Origin: Tieghemostelium lacteum
Lineage: Eukaryota; Evosea; Eumycetozoa; Dictyosteliales; Raperosteliaceae
Direction: 5' to 3'
DNA length: 64,000 nt
NCBI GenBank assembly: GCA_001606155.1
Contig: LODT01000004.1
Span: 806,001-870,000 of the forward strand
Shown here: in pieces, positions 11,343 through 22,627 of the stretch
Layout: every line of letters begins with the position of its first letter
Position numbering within the stretch: the stretch's first letter is position 1
Made by a program: the position numbers and the translations under genes
The notes under the pieces: model-generated
The model's database searches: none
Told to the model about the DNA's origin: nothing
The model's input: the letters and a program-made list of their open reading frames with translations, nothing else

Positions 11343-14300
11343 TTATGTAAAAGATTTTAAATGAATAAAGTGATTTTCTGATTTTATAAACCACTTTACA
11401 TAATCCAAAATCATTTCTTTTTCAAGTTGATCGTCTAAAGCGAATAGTGTAGTGTGACCTGAATATTTTTTATCATCATGTTTAGAGTTTAGTAAAAAAT
11501 GATGTTTCAATTTGAACAATTCTACTGGACGGTCACCAATACAACCAAGTAAATTGATTTTTAGATAGCTATTTGATAGCATATACACTACCTTTGGATG
11601 AAAATAAACAAACCTTTGTTCTACCAATTGAAATTCCTTTGGCCATTCTTTAGAAGCAGCATTGAAAGTAATCTCTGGCTCGCCAACGGCTGTCTTTAGA
11701 AATGAGTTGATAAGATTAGTTAGGGTTGCATGTGAGAGGTCGTTAAACAGTATAAATTCTTTTTCATCATTTGAATAAAATTTAGAGGCATCATATCCTT
11801 TTGGTAACAGGTTAATGTTTGCAGATATAGCTTTATAAAGTAAGAGCTCATTGAGAGAGTCTGTTGAAATTGTTACATAATCCCATACCCAAGGCCATGT
11901 ATATTTCTGTTGGTGGATGATGGATGAAAATGGAATTTTTATATTCATATTCCTAATTTGGTTTCTTGAGATGTATGGTGATCGACCTGAAAATATCTCC
12001 CACACCAATTTGGAATACAATTTACAGCCCTCACCAGTATACCATTCTTTTATGATTTCTTGGAATGAGGATACAAAGATTTTTCTAAAATGTGGAATGA
12101 ATTCCAATAAGATTCTAGTTAGGTTTGGTTCCACTTTTAAATGTTCAATAAATTTTGATAATTGAGGATTTAGGCCAGCACCATTAGTATTCATATACAT
12201 TATAGTCTGTATGGATTGGTAGAGGGTAGATCTAGTAGAGGTTGGATTTTTAAATATATATTCAAGTGCTGATGGGATTTCAATTAGCAATTGTGTTGTA
12301 CCATCGTAATCATCGCCATACTTGACTATGGAAATTTTATCTAACATCATAATAAAGAATTGATTAAGTTCATTTAGGTCCATCAATTCATATCTATAAA
12401 GGAACTTTATATATTTTATATCTATGCGCACATTTTTTGGTATATGTTTAGTGTTATATAACTTATGTGATACCCAATTTGAAATCTTTTGATATGGAGG
12501 GTATATGACGAATTTTATCATAGACAATGTATCATAATCACCTTGTGAAATGAAATATAGTAACCAAGGTTCAATGTTTTGGGAATCAGCTACCAAATTA
12601 TTCTCTAGAGCATATGATAATAGTTCTTTTGGATCCGATTCTTCGGAAACCAGTAAATTAATATCAAATTCAAATTTGGTGAAATAGAATGTAGAGGTAT
12701 AGAGATCTGTATTCACTTCCTTTGTAGATTTTTTTTCATTCAGGTGTTTAAGCATTTCCAACGATCTAACTTCAACTGGGTTGTAAAATTTTAGGTTAGG
12801 TCTACCTCTTCCTCCTCTTCCTCTTCCTCCTCTTCCTCTTCCTCCTATTCCTATTCCTCTTCCTCTACCATGAACATATCCTCTATATGAGCTAAAGAAT
12901 GTACCATCGGTAGGCAAACTTTGACTGAGCAAATCAAACATTTCAATTGACCCTTGTCCAATGGAATAGATTATAGCCAAATCTGAAAAATCTCCCATTT
13001 CAGGTCTATGTAACATATATAGTTTGGCAATATTGTAGAGTCTTAATTGAATCGCTCTATCAACTATGGAATGTTTTCCATAATAACTATGATATTCAAG
13101 TGATTCAACTAGATGTGGATGTGAAACCATGTATTCAAAAGTATCATATTCATAATTCAGAAATCTATTCCATTGATGACTCTCATTGAATAACCTGAAA
13201 CTCTGGAAACTCTTATCTTCAATTTTAATTTTTACTGGAACTTTCAATTGAAAAAGTTTTTCCAAAATCCACACCACAAGATCAAAATCAGCATAATATA
13301 GTACATTTGATAACTTTTCATTGGAATAGTGTTCTCCCCACCAATATGAACTGTTGTTCTCCATTAATTGTTTTACCACTGAATGGTTATTTTTAGAAAT
13401 CTCACCAAATAATATATTAATGCATGTAAGTTTATCTAAATCTAAAGTTACCCTAACCTCTTCAGATCCCACAAAACTATAATCTAAATGTGACAATTTA
13501 CCAGATAGAAGAGGAAATCTATTATGTATCAATTTTACAATTTCAACTCTATTTTCTTTGATTGCAACTGATAATGTATTTTCAGTACATTCGACAATAC
13601 ATCTCCTACTTTCAAACAACAACTCCACCATTGGTAAACTATTATTTCTAATAGCAATGGAAAAGAATTTCTCTGGGAATAAAGGTATTTGTTTTCGTCT
13701 CATCAGACACTCTACCATCTCTATTTTGTTCTTTCTTACCACAAGCTCTAGATCATCAACTGTTACTTTATATTGATGTGATCTTGCACATTTTAAACCA
13801 GATAGAAATTCATAGAGTTTAGCATTTCCACTTCTAACTGAAATTCCAATGGATTGATAGGTCACTGATAACTTTGGATTCATATTCACAGATAAAAGAT
13901 ATTCTACAATTTGAGGAGTACTGTTATAGCATGAGATTTCCAATAACGATTTCTTATGAGAAGCTTGTCTTTCTCTACTTGCCAGTGAAAATGTCATTGG
14001 TTCTAACTGATGTATTCTCTTTAAAATACTTAAATCTAGATTGTATTTTAAAAGTGATCTAACAGCTTTAAAAGTAAGTTTAAAAATATACCCCTTCAGT
14101 CTTGAATGAATAATTTTATCAAGTAGTAAATGGAAATGTCTCTGATTAGCTATCCATGTTGATGTCATTGAAATAGAGTAATAAGACAATATCCTCTTGG
14201 GACCACCTAACTTCAATGGTTTCTCTTTATTGGTGATTTTATATATATCATGCAGTATACTAGTGTATTTCAGTGTCTTTAAATTCCCAAGTATCAGTGG

Positions 14301-14351
14301 TTTGATCATTGGGTTTCTAAATATATCTAAAAATGTAATATTAACACTCAT
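11343..14351 (-). CDS. Large dictyostelid ankyrin-repeat protein with an RGG-type insert
   Basis: Single exon of about 1002 residues from ATG 14351 (MSVNITFLDIFRNPMIKP); an in-frame ATG at 14384 would add 11 residues. Degenerate ankyrin-like helical pairs recur through the first half (SLLEISCYNSTPQIVEYLLS; KIEMVECLMRRKQ; NSLPMVELLFESRRC; NRVEIVKLIHNR). The layout matches a family greatly expanded in dictyostelids, in which a leucine-rich N-terminus precedes worn ankyrin repeats. Around residues 490-520 there is a Gly/Arg run (HGRGRGIGIGGRGRGGRGR), an RGG-type motif usual in RNA-binding proteins and unusual in ankyrin proteins. Function is unknown. The start is only about 115 bases from the divergent coiled-coil gene. 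Confidence 0.75.
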   Translation of the reverse strand: MSVNITFLDIFRNPMIKPLILGNLKTLKYTSILHDIYKITNKEKPLKLGGPKRILSYYSISMTSTWIANQRHFHLLLDKIIHSRLKGYIFKLTFKAVRSLLKYNLDLSILKRIHQLEPMTFSLASRERQASHKKSLLEISCYNSTPQIVEYLLSVNMNPKLSVTYQSIGISVRSGNAKLYEFLSGLKCARSHQYKVTVDDLELVVRKNKIEMVECLMRRKQIPLFPEKFFSIAIRNNSLPMVELLFESRRCIVECTENTLSVAIKENRVEIVKLIHNRFPLLSGKLSHLDYSFVGSEEVRVTLDLDKLTCINILFGEISKNNHSVVKQLMENNSSYWWGEHYSNEKLSNVLYYADFDLVVWILEKLFQLKVPVKIKIEDKSFQSFRLFNESHQWNRFLNYEYDTFEYMVSHPHLVESLEYHSYYGKHSIVDRAIQLRLYNIAKLYMLHRPEMGDFSDLAIIYSIGQGSIEMFDLLSQSLPTDGTFFSSYRGYVHGRGRGIGIGGRGRGGRGRGGRGRPNLKFYNPVEVRSLEMLKHLNEKKSTKEVNTDLYTSTFYFTKFEFDINLLVSEESDPKELLSYALENNLVADSQNIEPWLLYFISQGDYDTLSMIKFVIYPPYQKISNWVSHKLYNTKHIPKNVRIDIKYIKFLYRYELMDLNELNQFFIMMLDKISIVKYGDDYDGTTQLLIEIPSALEYIFKNPTSTRSTLYQSIQTIMYMNTNGAGLNPQLSKFIEHLKVEPNLTRILLEFIPHFRKIFVSSFQEIIKEWYTGEGCKLYSKLVWEIFSGRSPYISRNQIRNMNIKIPFSSIIHQQKYTWPWVWDYVTISTDSLNELLLYKAISANINLLPKGYDASKFYSNDEKEFILFNDLSHATLTNLINSFLKTAVGEPEITFNAASKEWPKEFQLVEQRFVYFHPKVVYMLSNSYLKINLLGCIGDRPVELFKLKHHFLLNSKHDDKKYSGHTTLFALDDQLEKEMILDYVKWFIKSENHFIHLKSFT
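12797..12873. repeat. CCTCTT-type minisatellite coding the Gly/Arg run
   Basis: A short tandem array of CCTCTT/CCTCCT units on the plus strand encodes the GRGRGG tract of the ankyrin gene on the minus strand. Local GC is much above the surroundings. Confidence 0.8.
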
Positions 14352-14465
14352 TTGGTTATTTTTAATATTAAAAAAATTGATCAAAAAATTTCCCTCCTTT
14401 TTTTCAATTTATTTTTTTTTTATTTTATTTGATTCTTATCTTTTATTATTATCTAGGAAAAAGAC

Positions 14466-16824
14466 ATGTCATATCAGTACAATAAAAGGGTACAATCAAA
14501 TGATAATGAAGATACAGGAGGATACAGTGGGTATAATGGTGGTCGTAATAAACCATATGTAATATCCCCAAATGGTAGTGGTTCTGCTGGTGATTTAACA
14601 AGAGTAAGAGTTAATTCTATTTATAATTATAAATATATAACACATAGTATTTACAATTAAAATAACTCAATAAAAGGATATACCAATTACACCAATTTCA
14701 AAAAAACCAGGTTCTTCATACAGGGAATATGAATCACCTTTGAAAAAACAGCAACAACAACAGCAGTCAACGCCATCAAAACCAAATACTAATGGCAGCT
14801 CAACACCTATACCAAAATCATCAAACAAAGGACCTTCATATGCATTTAATCCACAATCGTCAATATCCTATCAGCAAGAGTTTGAAAAAGATGCTAACAA
14901 GGTGATTAATGCAATGAATAATGGAGTAAATCCAAAACAAAAACAAAATAATTATAATGATACAAGTTATGTTGATAGATCGTATGTATTCAGCAATTGA
15001 ATATTAAAGTATTAGCTTTTAATATTAATATTGAAATTTAGATATGTAAATAAGAATCCAGATAGATTTGAAGTTGATGATGAAGATAAAAATGAGGAAG
15101 AAGACGATGATCAAGGTATAAATGAAACTCAATATACTATTGAAGATGATGATTATAATTATCAACCTACAACCCCAATACCAACAATAAGAGTTGTACA
15201 ACCACCTAATTCTAAACAATCTTCAGCTCAGAATGGAAAATATGGTTACCAATCAACTCCAGCTATAAATGGAAATAATAATATATTAGATGAAAGTAAA
15301 TCAGCATATACAACCAGTTTAGAAAACCAATTAAAAATCTTAACAAAATCACTTCAACAAGAACAAGCAAAAAACAAAGAGTTGAGAAATGGAACTACTT
15401 CTCAACTAAAGTCAACACAGTCACATCAACAACGTCAAATACATTCACCTCCACCATCACAACAAATACAATCACAAGATGATGAATTATCATCATTCTA
15501 TAAAAAGAGAATTTCAGAAATGCAAGAACAAATACACAGAGAAAAAGAGGTAACCTATGAGAAAGACAGTCAGATTATAGATCTAGAGAAACAAAATGAA
15601 CAATTGTCACAGACTAATGCTAAACTAGGAAAAGAGATATTATCTCTGAAAAAGAATTTGACATTGACTCAGAATCGATTTGATAGTGAACAGCAGACAT
15701 TTGATGAAAAGTGGAAGGAAAAAGATCAGGAAATGCAAATGGAGAAACAAAATAGTTCAAATTATATAGAACATTTGTTATCCCAGATTCAGACTTTAAA
15801 GAATGATTTGGACTTGGCAGGTGATGCTCAATCTCAATTGAATGAAAATCACCAGGAAATGTTAGAGGAAAAGAATAGATTAGAGAAGATGGTAGTAAAA
15901 TCACAGGATTCTGAAAAAGAACTCAAAGATGCTTTAAATAATCTCCAAAGACAAGTGTCCAGTCTCACCAATACCAATGTACAGAAAGATTTAAAAATTA
16001 AACAACTCAGTGAGCAATTGAATGAAATGCACCAGGATATGGAGAACCAAAGATCGCATTCAATGGGTCAAGAGAGATCCATCAATAGCGAGATCCAACA
16101 GTTTAAAGTTGAACTTGATCAAGTAAAGAAACACAACTATGATCTGTCTCAGACTATCAAGAGTAAGAACCTGACTGTAGAACTCCAAGAGAAAGAAAAC
16201 AACCAATTGAAGGAACAAATCAACCAAGACAGAAACAAACACCAACAAGAAAAGATTCAGATGCAATTCAAGTTTGATGAAATCTCGAATAAATCTAAAA
16301 AAACCATTGGACATTATGAAGAGACCATAAAGAGAATACAACAGGACAATGAACAATTGAAAATTGACTATAACCACAATGACGCCATTTTGAAACTCCG
16401 TAGTGAAATGAAAACTCTACAGGAAAAGAATAACCTGCTGTTAGACAGTCTCAAACAAAAAGAACAAGAACACATGTCATCCATCACAGAGTACCAGAAA
16501 AATTACACCAATTTACAGGATCTCATTTCAACCTCAGAACAGCAGAATCTTCATAGACATAATGATTTGAGAAAGAAACTGGAATATGCAGTACAAGATT
16601 TACATTTGGCACAAAATGAATTGCAAAAATGTGCTTCACCCCAGGTTTTGTCAAATGTTTTGGCAAAATCTCATATCAATACTATAGAATTTAATATCAT
16701 GTCATCAAAATCCACCGGTGGTTCATTTTCGTCATCTACCACAACACCACAAAATCCACTGTCATCATCGAGTTTAGATCATGGAACATCAATGGGAAGG
16801 CCACAAACAGCCAGAAGAAATTAA
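14466..16824 (+). CDS. Coiled-coil protein, dictyostelid, function unknown
   Basis: Predicted join 14466-14603, 14677-14981 and 15042-16824, about 741 residues. Both introns are canonical (GTAAGA...AAAAG and GTATGT...TTTAG) and keep the frame. The N-terminus is low-complexity and glutamine/serine/proline-rich (about residues 1-250). From about residue 275 to 690 there is an almost uninterrupted heptad coiled coil (KKRISEMQEQIHREKEVTYE to HNDLRKKLEYAVQDLHLAQN), followed by a Ser/Thr-rich tail ending GRPQTARRN. Such a layout is common in centrosomal, cytoskeletal and Golgi tether proteins. No diagnostic domain is visible, so the role is left open. Confidence 0.8.
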
Positions 16825-17241
16825 CAACATTAAATAACACAAAAATAAGTAAAATCATTACAATTGATGATATTTTCTTCATTATCATAATAAATTTTAA
16901 TAACTTCACTCTTCTCGTGTTTGTTTACAGAAGAGTAGAAATAAATATTTATTTCCTCATTTAAGTATGAAATAAAATGTAATTTCTAAACACACTTATA
17001 ACTTGTTTTAAACTGTTGGCATCTAAAAAACCTAACAATCAGATTTTTTGCCGTTTTAATTTGAAAATTTGAATTTGCATCCTGTTTTTAAAAATTTGAA
17101 TATTTTGAACCGTTATTAGATCATACATTTAAATTTGAAAAAAAGTTTTTCATTTTTTTTATTTATCTATTGCATTACTGTGTATATATTTGTCGATTAT
17201 TGTTTCTATAGTATTCTAAATCTTCATCCATAAACGATCAA
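16825..17241. promoter_or_regulatory. Upstream region of cyclin B
   Basis: This is the 3' flank of the coiled-coil gene and the presumed promoter of cyclin B. It is AT-rich with T-runs near 17150. No specific factor site is claimed. Confidence 0.35.
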
Positions 17242-17360
17242 GTAAGTATTTGTAATCCTATTTCAAATAATACATTCAAACCACTTTTAAATACATTGAT
17301 ATTAATATTGATAACTGTTCTTCTCATTTTTAACTACACCACTATTTTTTTAAATTTTAG
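17242..17360 (+). other. Probable 5'UTR intron of cyclin B
   Basis: A consensus GTAAGT donor at 17242 and a T-rich stretch ending in TTTTAG at 17360 lie directly before the cyclin B start codon at 17363. This fits an intron in the untranslated leader. It is inferred from splice motifs only. Confidence 0.5.
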
Positions 17361-17362
17361 CA

Positions 17363-18657
17363 ATGGCAACTTTAAATCCACTAGGAAATAAATATATTGT
17401 ACCAATGGATGAGAACAAGATTCCATCCAACAAATTGGTTGGTGATAAAAAACTGAAAACATCAAGTAGAGGAGCTTTATCAGATGTCACTAATAATACC
17501 ATTTCAAGTAATGTTCCAATTGGCAAACAACAACAACAAACACAACAACAAATGATAATGGTATGTACTATATTACAACTCTAATTTCATTTCATGATCT
17601 TATTTTCTAATTCTAAAAAAAACACATTTTTTTATTTTTATATTAGCCACAAAGCAATGGAGTGCTTACCAGACAAACCTCAAATTTAAATAGACCTAAA
17701 ATTCTTACTGCTGGTATCTTGAAGAAAACCGAATCATTTAATAATGTTCAAGTTTTGATTGAGCCAATTGCCACTATGGAAACTGAACAACAACAAGATG
17801 AAATGATGATTCAAGAAGATGTTCAAATGTTGGATTGTAAAGAGGTACCTGAAAACATTGATTTGTTTGATGCTAATGATCCCCAATGTGTAGGTGAATA
17901 CGTTAATGAAATTTTCCAATACTATAGAGAGAAAGAACAAGTAGACAGAATCAATCCCGACTATATGTCATCACAATACCAAATCACTGAGAAAATGAGA
18001 GCTATTCTCATTGATTGGATGATGGCTGTTCACGTTCGTTTCAAGTTACTCTCAGAGACCTATTTCCTCTCTGTCAATATTGTCGATAGATATTTGGCAA
18101 AACAACAAACTCCAATGTCTAAATTACAGTTAGTCGGTATCACTGCTATTCTGTTGGCTTGTAAATACGAAGAGATCTACGCTCCACAAATCAAAGATTT
18201 TATTGAGACTTCTGATAACGCTTGCACCCACACTGAAGTTTTGTTTATGGAAAGATCTATTCTACAAGTTCTCCAATTTAATATGTGCACCCAAACTCCA
18301 TTACATTTCCTCAGACGTTTCTCCAAGGCTGCTGGTAGTGATTCTAGAACCCATTCATTATCCAAGTTCCTCACTGAACTTGCAATGATTGAATACAAAA
18401 TGATTCAATATCTTCCATCCATGATTGCTGCCGCTGCCATCTATGTAGCCAGACGTATGACAATGAAACAAGGTCCATACTGGAATGTAACTTTGGAATT
18501 TTACACTTGTTACACTGAAGCCGAAGTCTTCCAATGTGCACAAGATCTCAAAGAAGTTAGAAAAGCTGCCAATACTTCTTCTCTCAAAGCCATCAAAAAG
18601 AAATACATGTCCTCTAAATTAATGACTGTTGCTGAAATTCCAGTTGTAGATTTCTAA
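17363..18657 (+). CDS. cycB: G2/mitotic-specific cyclin B
   Basis: Predicted join 17363-17560 and 17647-18657 (GTATGT...ATTAG, phase 0), about 402 residues, near the usual length for the D. discoideum protein. The N-terminus carries a destruction box, RGALSDVTN at residues 36-44 (RxxLxxxxN), which marks mitotic cyclins for APC/C-driven degradation. The cyclin box begins at MRAILIDWMMAVHVRFKL and continues through LSVNIVDRYLAKQ, LLACKYEEIYAP and FLRRFSKAAGSD; the C-terminal cyclin fold follows. It should bind and activate Cdk1 for entry into mitosis. Identification is firm. A probable leader intron lies just upstream. Confidence 0.96.
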
Positions 18658-19052
18658 ATATAAAATCAATAACCACTATTCTGCGAATTACTCCCTCCAT
18701 TAATCAATAATCATTTGAATCGACAACATCAACAAAAACAATAATAGCTATCCTAATTTCACCACTGAACCCCTGTAAATTGAACCATATCATTAACCAA
18801 CAGTAAATCTTTAAGTTCAACCTGTATAATTTTTCATTTTAATCATCAACCTAAAAAATATCCAAGTATCAAATCTATTATAAACTCTATCTCTTAAGTG
18901 AATAGAATCTATCAATAATAGATCAAAATAAATAATTGAAAATAACTTATTCCAAATTTGAATTTTATCTTCTTTTTTTGTATTTCTGAACTATAAATAA
19001 AGATCAAAACTAAATAATTTATCATATATATTTTACTAAAACTTAAGTTTTA
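18658..19052. other. Convergent intergenic spacer, nothing recognised
   Basis: 3' flanks of cyclin B (+) and LSM6 (-). The DNA is AT-rich with several AATAAA-like hexamers (for example near 18930 and 18995) that could serve polyadenylation. No ORF or RNA gene is seen. Confidence 0.4.
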
Positions 19053-19360
19053 TTACTTCTTAACAGTTTGAGTTGAAATATATAAAACTATATTGATGAT
19101 AATAATGGTTAGTAAAGTGAATGTTAGATAATGTAAAGAAGTTATATATTACCATTATTTCCTCTTAAGAAACAATCACCATATTTAGTTTTTAATTGAC
19201 CATTAAAATATTCCTCAGTTTGTTCCATTACTATATTCATATTACCATCTACTACTTCTAGAATTCCCCTATACTCTACTCCGTTATTTAATTTTACAAC
19301 CACTGGTTTACCTATACATTGTTTGAAAAAATTGAATTGTGCATTATTTGAAGATGTCAT
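19053..19360 (-). CDS. lsm6: U6 snRNA-associated Sm-like protein LSm6
   Basis: Predicted exons 19360-19153 and 19087-19053, 80 residues. The join (G|GTAATA...ATATAG|TT) restores the Sm2 motif RGNNVLYIS, which the single-exon ORF lacks. Sm1 is seen as GKPVVVKLNNGVEYRGIL and DGNMNIVMEQTEEY. The match to LSm6 is close over the whole length, including QLKTKYGDCFLRGNN. LSm6 is a ring subunit of both LSm2-8 (U6 snRNA 3' end, splicing, nucleus) and LSm1-7 (mRNA decapping, cytoplasm). The last coding exon is only 35 bases. Confidence 0.96.
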
Positions 19361-19610
19361 TCTGAATTGTGTTGTATCTCAAATTGAGTACTATATATCT
19401 ATTTATATCATTTATCATTGATTTAGTTAATATGGTTATTGAGAAATGTGTTGATTGGTTGAATCATCTTTTACATTTACAAAATGGGTGTAATTTGAGG
19501 TGTTGTTTGCCAGGTGGTGAAATCTGAAAATTAACAATGATAAAAATTAAAAAAAAAAGATTCAAATTTTTAAGAAAAGAGAGCTTGTTGATTTGGTTAT
19601 TTTTATTACA

Positions 19611-20762
19611 ATGTCAATTGATGACACTGATCTATTTTTATTAATATTTAGAAATCAGTATTTATGGAAGATTATATCATTTTATTTAAAATCCAGGAAT
19701 TGTGTATCTTTAAGAGCTAATAGAATTCAATGGAAAAGTTATCAAGAATACCAGTCAGTTGATAAGATGTTGATTAGCAATCATATTCAATTATTGATTG
19801 ATAAGATTAAATATCATCCAACAGAGTTACAGTTTAAACCTAATATCAATGTAAAGAAACTTTTTAGATTACAGGCAAAACTAATACACCGAAAAAAACA
19901 ATTATTGTCTCCCCCACCTTTAGATTTATCTTGTTCCTCTTTTTATATGTGTCAAATTGATGGTGACAATGATGGTGAATCTTATGGAAATGTACAGAAT
20001 ATAGAAGAAGAGGAGACAAAGGAGTCACTGGAGAAGCAAAGAGAGATTGAATTGAATGAAATTAAAGAGAAAGAAGATCATATCATGTTTTGTTTTCTAT
20101 ATATATTCTATAGATTTCAAGAAACGATTGAATCGTCATGTTTTATAATTGATCTAGCAGTAGAGTCTAGATGTTTAGATATTGTAAAAATGCTGCATTA
20201 TACCGATATAAAAATGAATAAGACAATCAATGGTGTAAAGTATGCCACCAATTTGGCAATGGATTTGAGTAGTCGATTTGGTGATATGGATATCCTACAG
20301 TTTCTACATCAGAATAGAAAAGAAGGTGCCAGCACTAATGCAATGGATTTAGCAGCTTCACATGGCCATCTTGAAGTCATTGAATTTTTACATAATAATC
20401 GATCAGAAGGTGCAACCATAAGTGCAATTGAAACTAGTGCTATCAACAACCATCTATCTGTTGTTGAATTCCTTTGTAAAAACAGAAAAGATGGGTTCAG
20501 ACCATTCATTATCGCACAGTGTCAATCTAAAGGTTTAGTTAAAATTGTTGAGGTTCTAAAACATTATGATCAGTCACAAAAGAGTCAACAATCACCAATG
20601 TCAAACATGTTTTCTTCATTAATTTCCAATTTATATCAATCAGGTTCTAATTCTAATTCATCACTTTTATCTTTCAGTCCAGACAATTCATTTTGTTCAA
20701 CATTTGAAGATCTAAAGAAAACTAAAAAGAAATCAAATTGGATTTCTTGGAACTGGTCTTAA
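19611..20762 (+). CDS. Dictyostelid ankyrin-repeat protein
   Basis: Single exon of 383 residues from ATG 19611 (MSIDDTDLFLLIFRNQYLWK); an in-frame ATG at 19593 would add six residues. The N-terminus fits the leucine-rich lead-in of the dictyostelid ankyrin family. At least three ankyrin-like repeats of about 28 residues are clear from residue 205: MDLSSRFGDMDILQFLHQNR, MDLAASHGHLEVIEFLHNNR, IETSAINNHLSVVEFLCKNR. They are linked by the EGA spacer usual for this family. The tail is Ser/Asn-rich. The molecular role is unknown; ankyrin repeats usually serve binding. Confidence 0.8.
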   Translation: MSIDDTDLFLLIFRNQYLWKIISFYLKSRNCVSLRANRIQWKSYQEYQSVDKMLISNHIQLLIDKIKYHPTELQFKPNINVKKLFRLQAKLIHRKKQLLSPPPLDLSCSSFYMCQIDGDNDGESYGNVQNIEEEETKESLEKQREIELNEIKEKEDHIMFCFLYIFYRFQETIESSCFIIDLAVESRCLDIVKMLHYTDIKMNKTINGVKYATNLAMDLSSRFGDMDILQFLHQNRKEGASTNAMDLAASHGHLEVIEFLHNNRSEGATISAIETSAINNHLSVVEFLCKNRKDGFRPFIIAQCQSKGLVKIVEVLKHYDQSQKSQQSPMSNMFSSLISNLYQSGSNSNSSLLSFSPDNSFCSTFEDLKKTKKKSNWISWNWS

Positions 20763-20789
20763 ATTGGTGTATGATAAAATGTACATATA

Positions 20790-21193
20790 TTATAGATATT
20801 GTATAATAAAAGTATATTTGTAGGGTAATATCTCTACAGGTTTATCCCCATTATCAGTAATATCATATTTTAAATATAGATTATTTTTATGTTTTCTAGT
20901 AGTGAGAAGTATTCTATCTTCTCTCAAAAACTGAATTTCATCATTATTTAAAACTCCATGAACCATCTTTTGTAATGTATTTTGAATTGACGGTATACTA
21001 AGATCACTTTGCAGACATAACAATCATAAGTATATAGATCTCAATTAGTATCAATCCTATAAACTTACACTGGTTTTGAAAGTTCTGATTTTAAAAATCT
21101 ACATCTATACAACTTATTATCTTTAACTAGATTTAAAATTGAATTAAAAGAAATACTTTTTTCAAAAATAGTATCGTTGATGTTATTATACAT
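20790..21193 (-). CDS. Small orphan protein, two exons
   Basis: Predicted exons 21193-21069 and 21006-20790, 113 residues. The splice (CCAGT|GTAAGT...GCAAAG|T) restores the frame exactly. The protein begins MYNNINDTIFEKSISF and is rich in charged and aliphatic residues, with a helical first half and a strand-like second half (DRILLTTRKHKNNLYLKYDI). I do not recognise the family. A preserved intron phase and ordinary amino-acid content argue that it is expressed. It lies between convergent ankyrin and tandem BCS1-like genes. Confidence 0.6.
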
Positions 21194-21256
21194 ATTAAAA
21201 TAAACTAAAAAAAAAATAAAAAAATTGAATTTTATATTTATATATCTTGATAATTA

Positions 21257-22627
21257 TTAGTGATTCAAGATCAATCTCTTTCTTAAATCAGTAGTATGTG
21301 GAATTTGTTCTTGTTGTTCTTGTTGTTGTTGTAGTTGTTGTGGTTCATCTTTTTTATCAGTTGGAGTTTGGGTATTGGGGGAGTCATCGAATAGTGATTG
21401 ATTATCACTTTCTGATTTCTTTATAAACTCGTCAATTGTATCTTCCAATTCCATTGGATTATCACGATGACCAATAAACCAACCTTGTAATTGAGCAGTT
21501 GAGATTGAATAATTCTTTAGTTTTGGTTGGAGGATATCCAATATATAGTGAAACTCCTTGTCAAAAAACTTTTTATACATATTTTCAATTTGATAGGGCG
21601 TGGCATAATCAAATTTAACCTTGAGATCCACTCTACCAGGTCTAATAAGTGCCGGAGAAAGGTTTTCAATGTGATTGGTTGTCATTACTAGTATCCTACC
21701 ATCAGATGCTGCAAGACCATCAATAGCATTCAAAAGAGCTGAGAATGACAATTTGGTTACATTTTGTGAATTTCTATTAACAAATGCAGAATCGATATCT
21801 TCCATCACCAATATTGTATCTTTTTGACATTTTTGAATGATATTATTTATATTACTATCGTTAACACCTTTACTGAGATTCATTACTGATATTGATTTAT
21901 TAAATTTACCAGCTATTGAAAGGATAAAGGATGTCTTTCCAGTACCTGGTGGTCCATAGAGTAAATAACCACGTCTGTAAGGTACCCCAGTTCTTACATA
22001 CCAATTCTTACCATTTACAAAGTTTGTCAAATCGTTAAGTATCAACTGTGAAGCTTCCTTCTCCAAGAATACCGAATCAATCTCTCTCTTATTTTGAGTA
22101 CTAATGCACAGCCATGTGCTACCGTGTTGATCTAAACTGAAAATTTTTGTTTTGTTTTGGTTCATTTTGGTATAGTGGTCTCTGGAAGCTTCGAGTATAT
22201 CAGAAATCATTTGTTTATTGCCAAAGTAAATGTTCAGATCCAAATAGTCGTCTCTCATACCATTCAATTGTTTCTTCTCTGAAGTTGTTCTGGTGATTGA
22301 TGTCAAATATCCTTTATAGAAAAACCATTGGGTACCAGATGGAAGTATCTTAATACTGTTTCCCTCGTCACGTGATGTCTCAGTAGTTACACTGACTTCT
22401 CTTGTGCCCATTATAAGGTTTTGTGCAGCAACAAATTCCAAAACCTGTTGGAATGATAAATCTGGAAATGATAATCTAGCAGAATAGTAAAATCTACTCT
22501 TTACAAATGAGAATATACCATAGATCAAGTCTTTAAAAAGACCACTTATCCAAGTAACTATCAGCACTCCAACACCAAATTGAAAGTAATCATATCTGCC
22601 TCCTATTATAGTTGATAAATTCTCCAT
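21257..22627 (-). CDS. bcs1l: BCS1-like mitochondrial AAA ATPase
   Basis: Single exon, 456 residues, the usual length. An N-terminal membrane span (FQFGVGVLIVTWISGLF, residues 15-31) is followed by the BCS1-specific N-domain, then an AAA module. This has Walker A GPPGTGKT near residue 225, Walker B TILVMEDIDSAF, sensor-1 VMTTNH and the arginine-finger region ALIRPGRVDLKV. The C-terminus is Gln-rich, and the reader should note it ends in RKRLILNH. In yeast and animals BCS1 translocates the folded Rieske iron-sulphur protein across the mitochondrial inner membrane during complex III assembly. Dictyostelids carry more than one BCS1-like gene, so paralogue identity is not fixed. Confidence 0.9.
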   Translation of the reverse strand: MENLSTIIGGRYDYFQFGVGVLIVTWISGLFKDLIYGIFSFVKSRFYYSARLSFPDLSFQQVLEFVAAQNLIMGTREVSVTTETSRDEGNSIKILPSGTQWFFYKGYLTSITRTTSEKKQLNGMRDDYLDLNIYFGNKQMISDILEASRDHYTKMNQNKTKIFSLDQHGSTWLCISTQNKREIDSVFLEKEASQLILNDLTNFVNGKNWYVRTGVPYRRGYLLYGPPGTGKTSFILSIAGKFNKSISVMNLSKGVNDSNINNIIQKCQKDTILVMEDIDSAFVNRNSQNVTKLSFSALLNAIDGLAASDGRILVMTTNHIENLSPALIRPGRVDLKVKFDYATPYQIENMYKKFFDKEFHYILDILQPKLKNYSISTAQLQGWFIGHRDNPMELEDTIDEFIKKSESDNQSLFDDSPNTQTPTDKKDEPQQLQQQQEQQEQIPHTTDLRKRLILNH

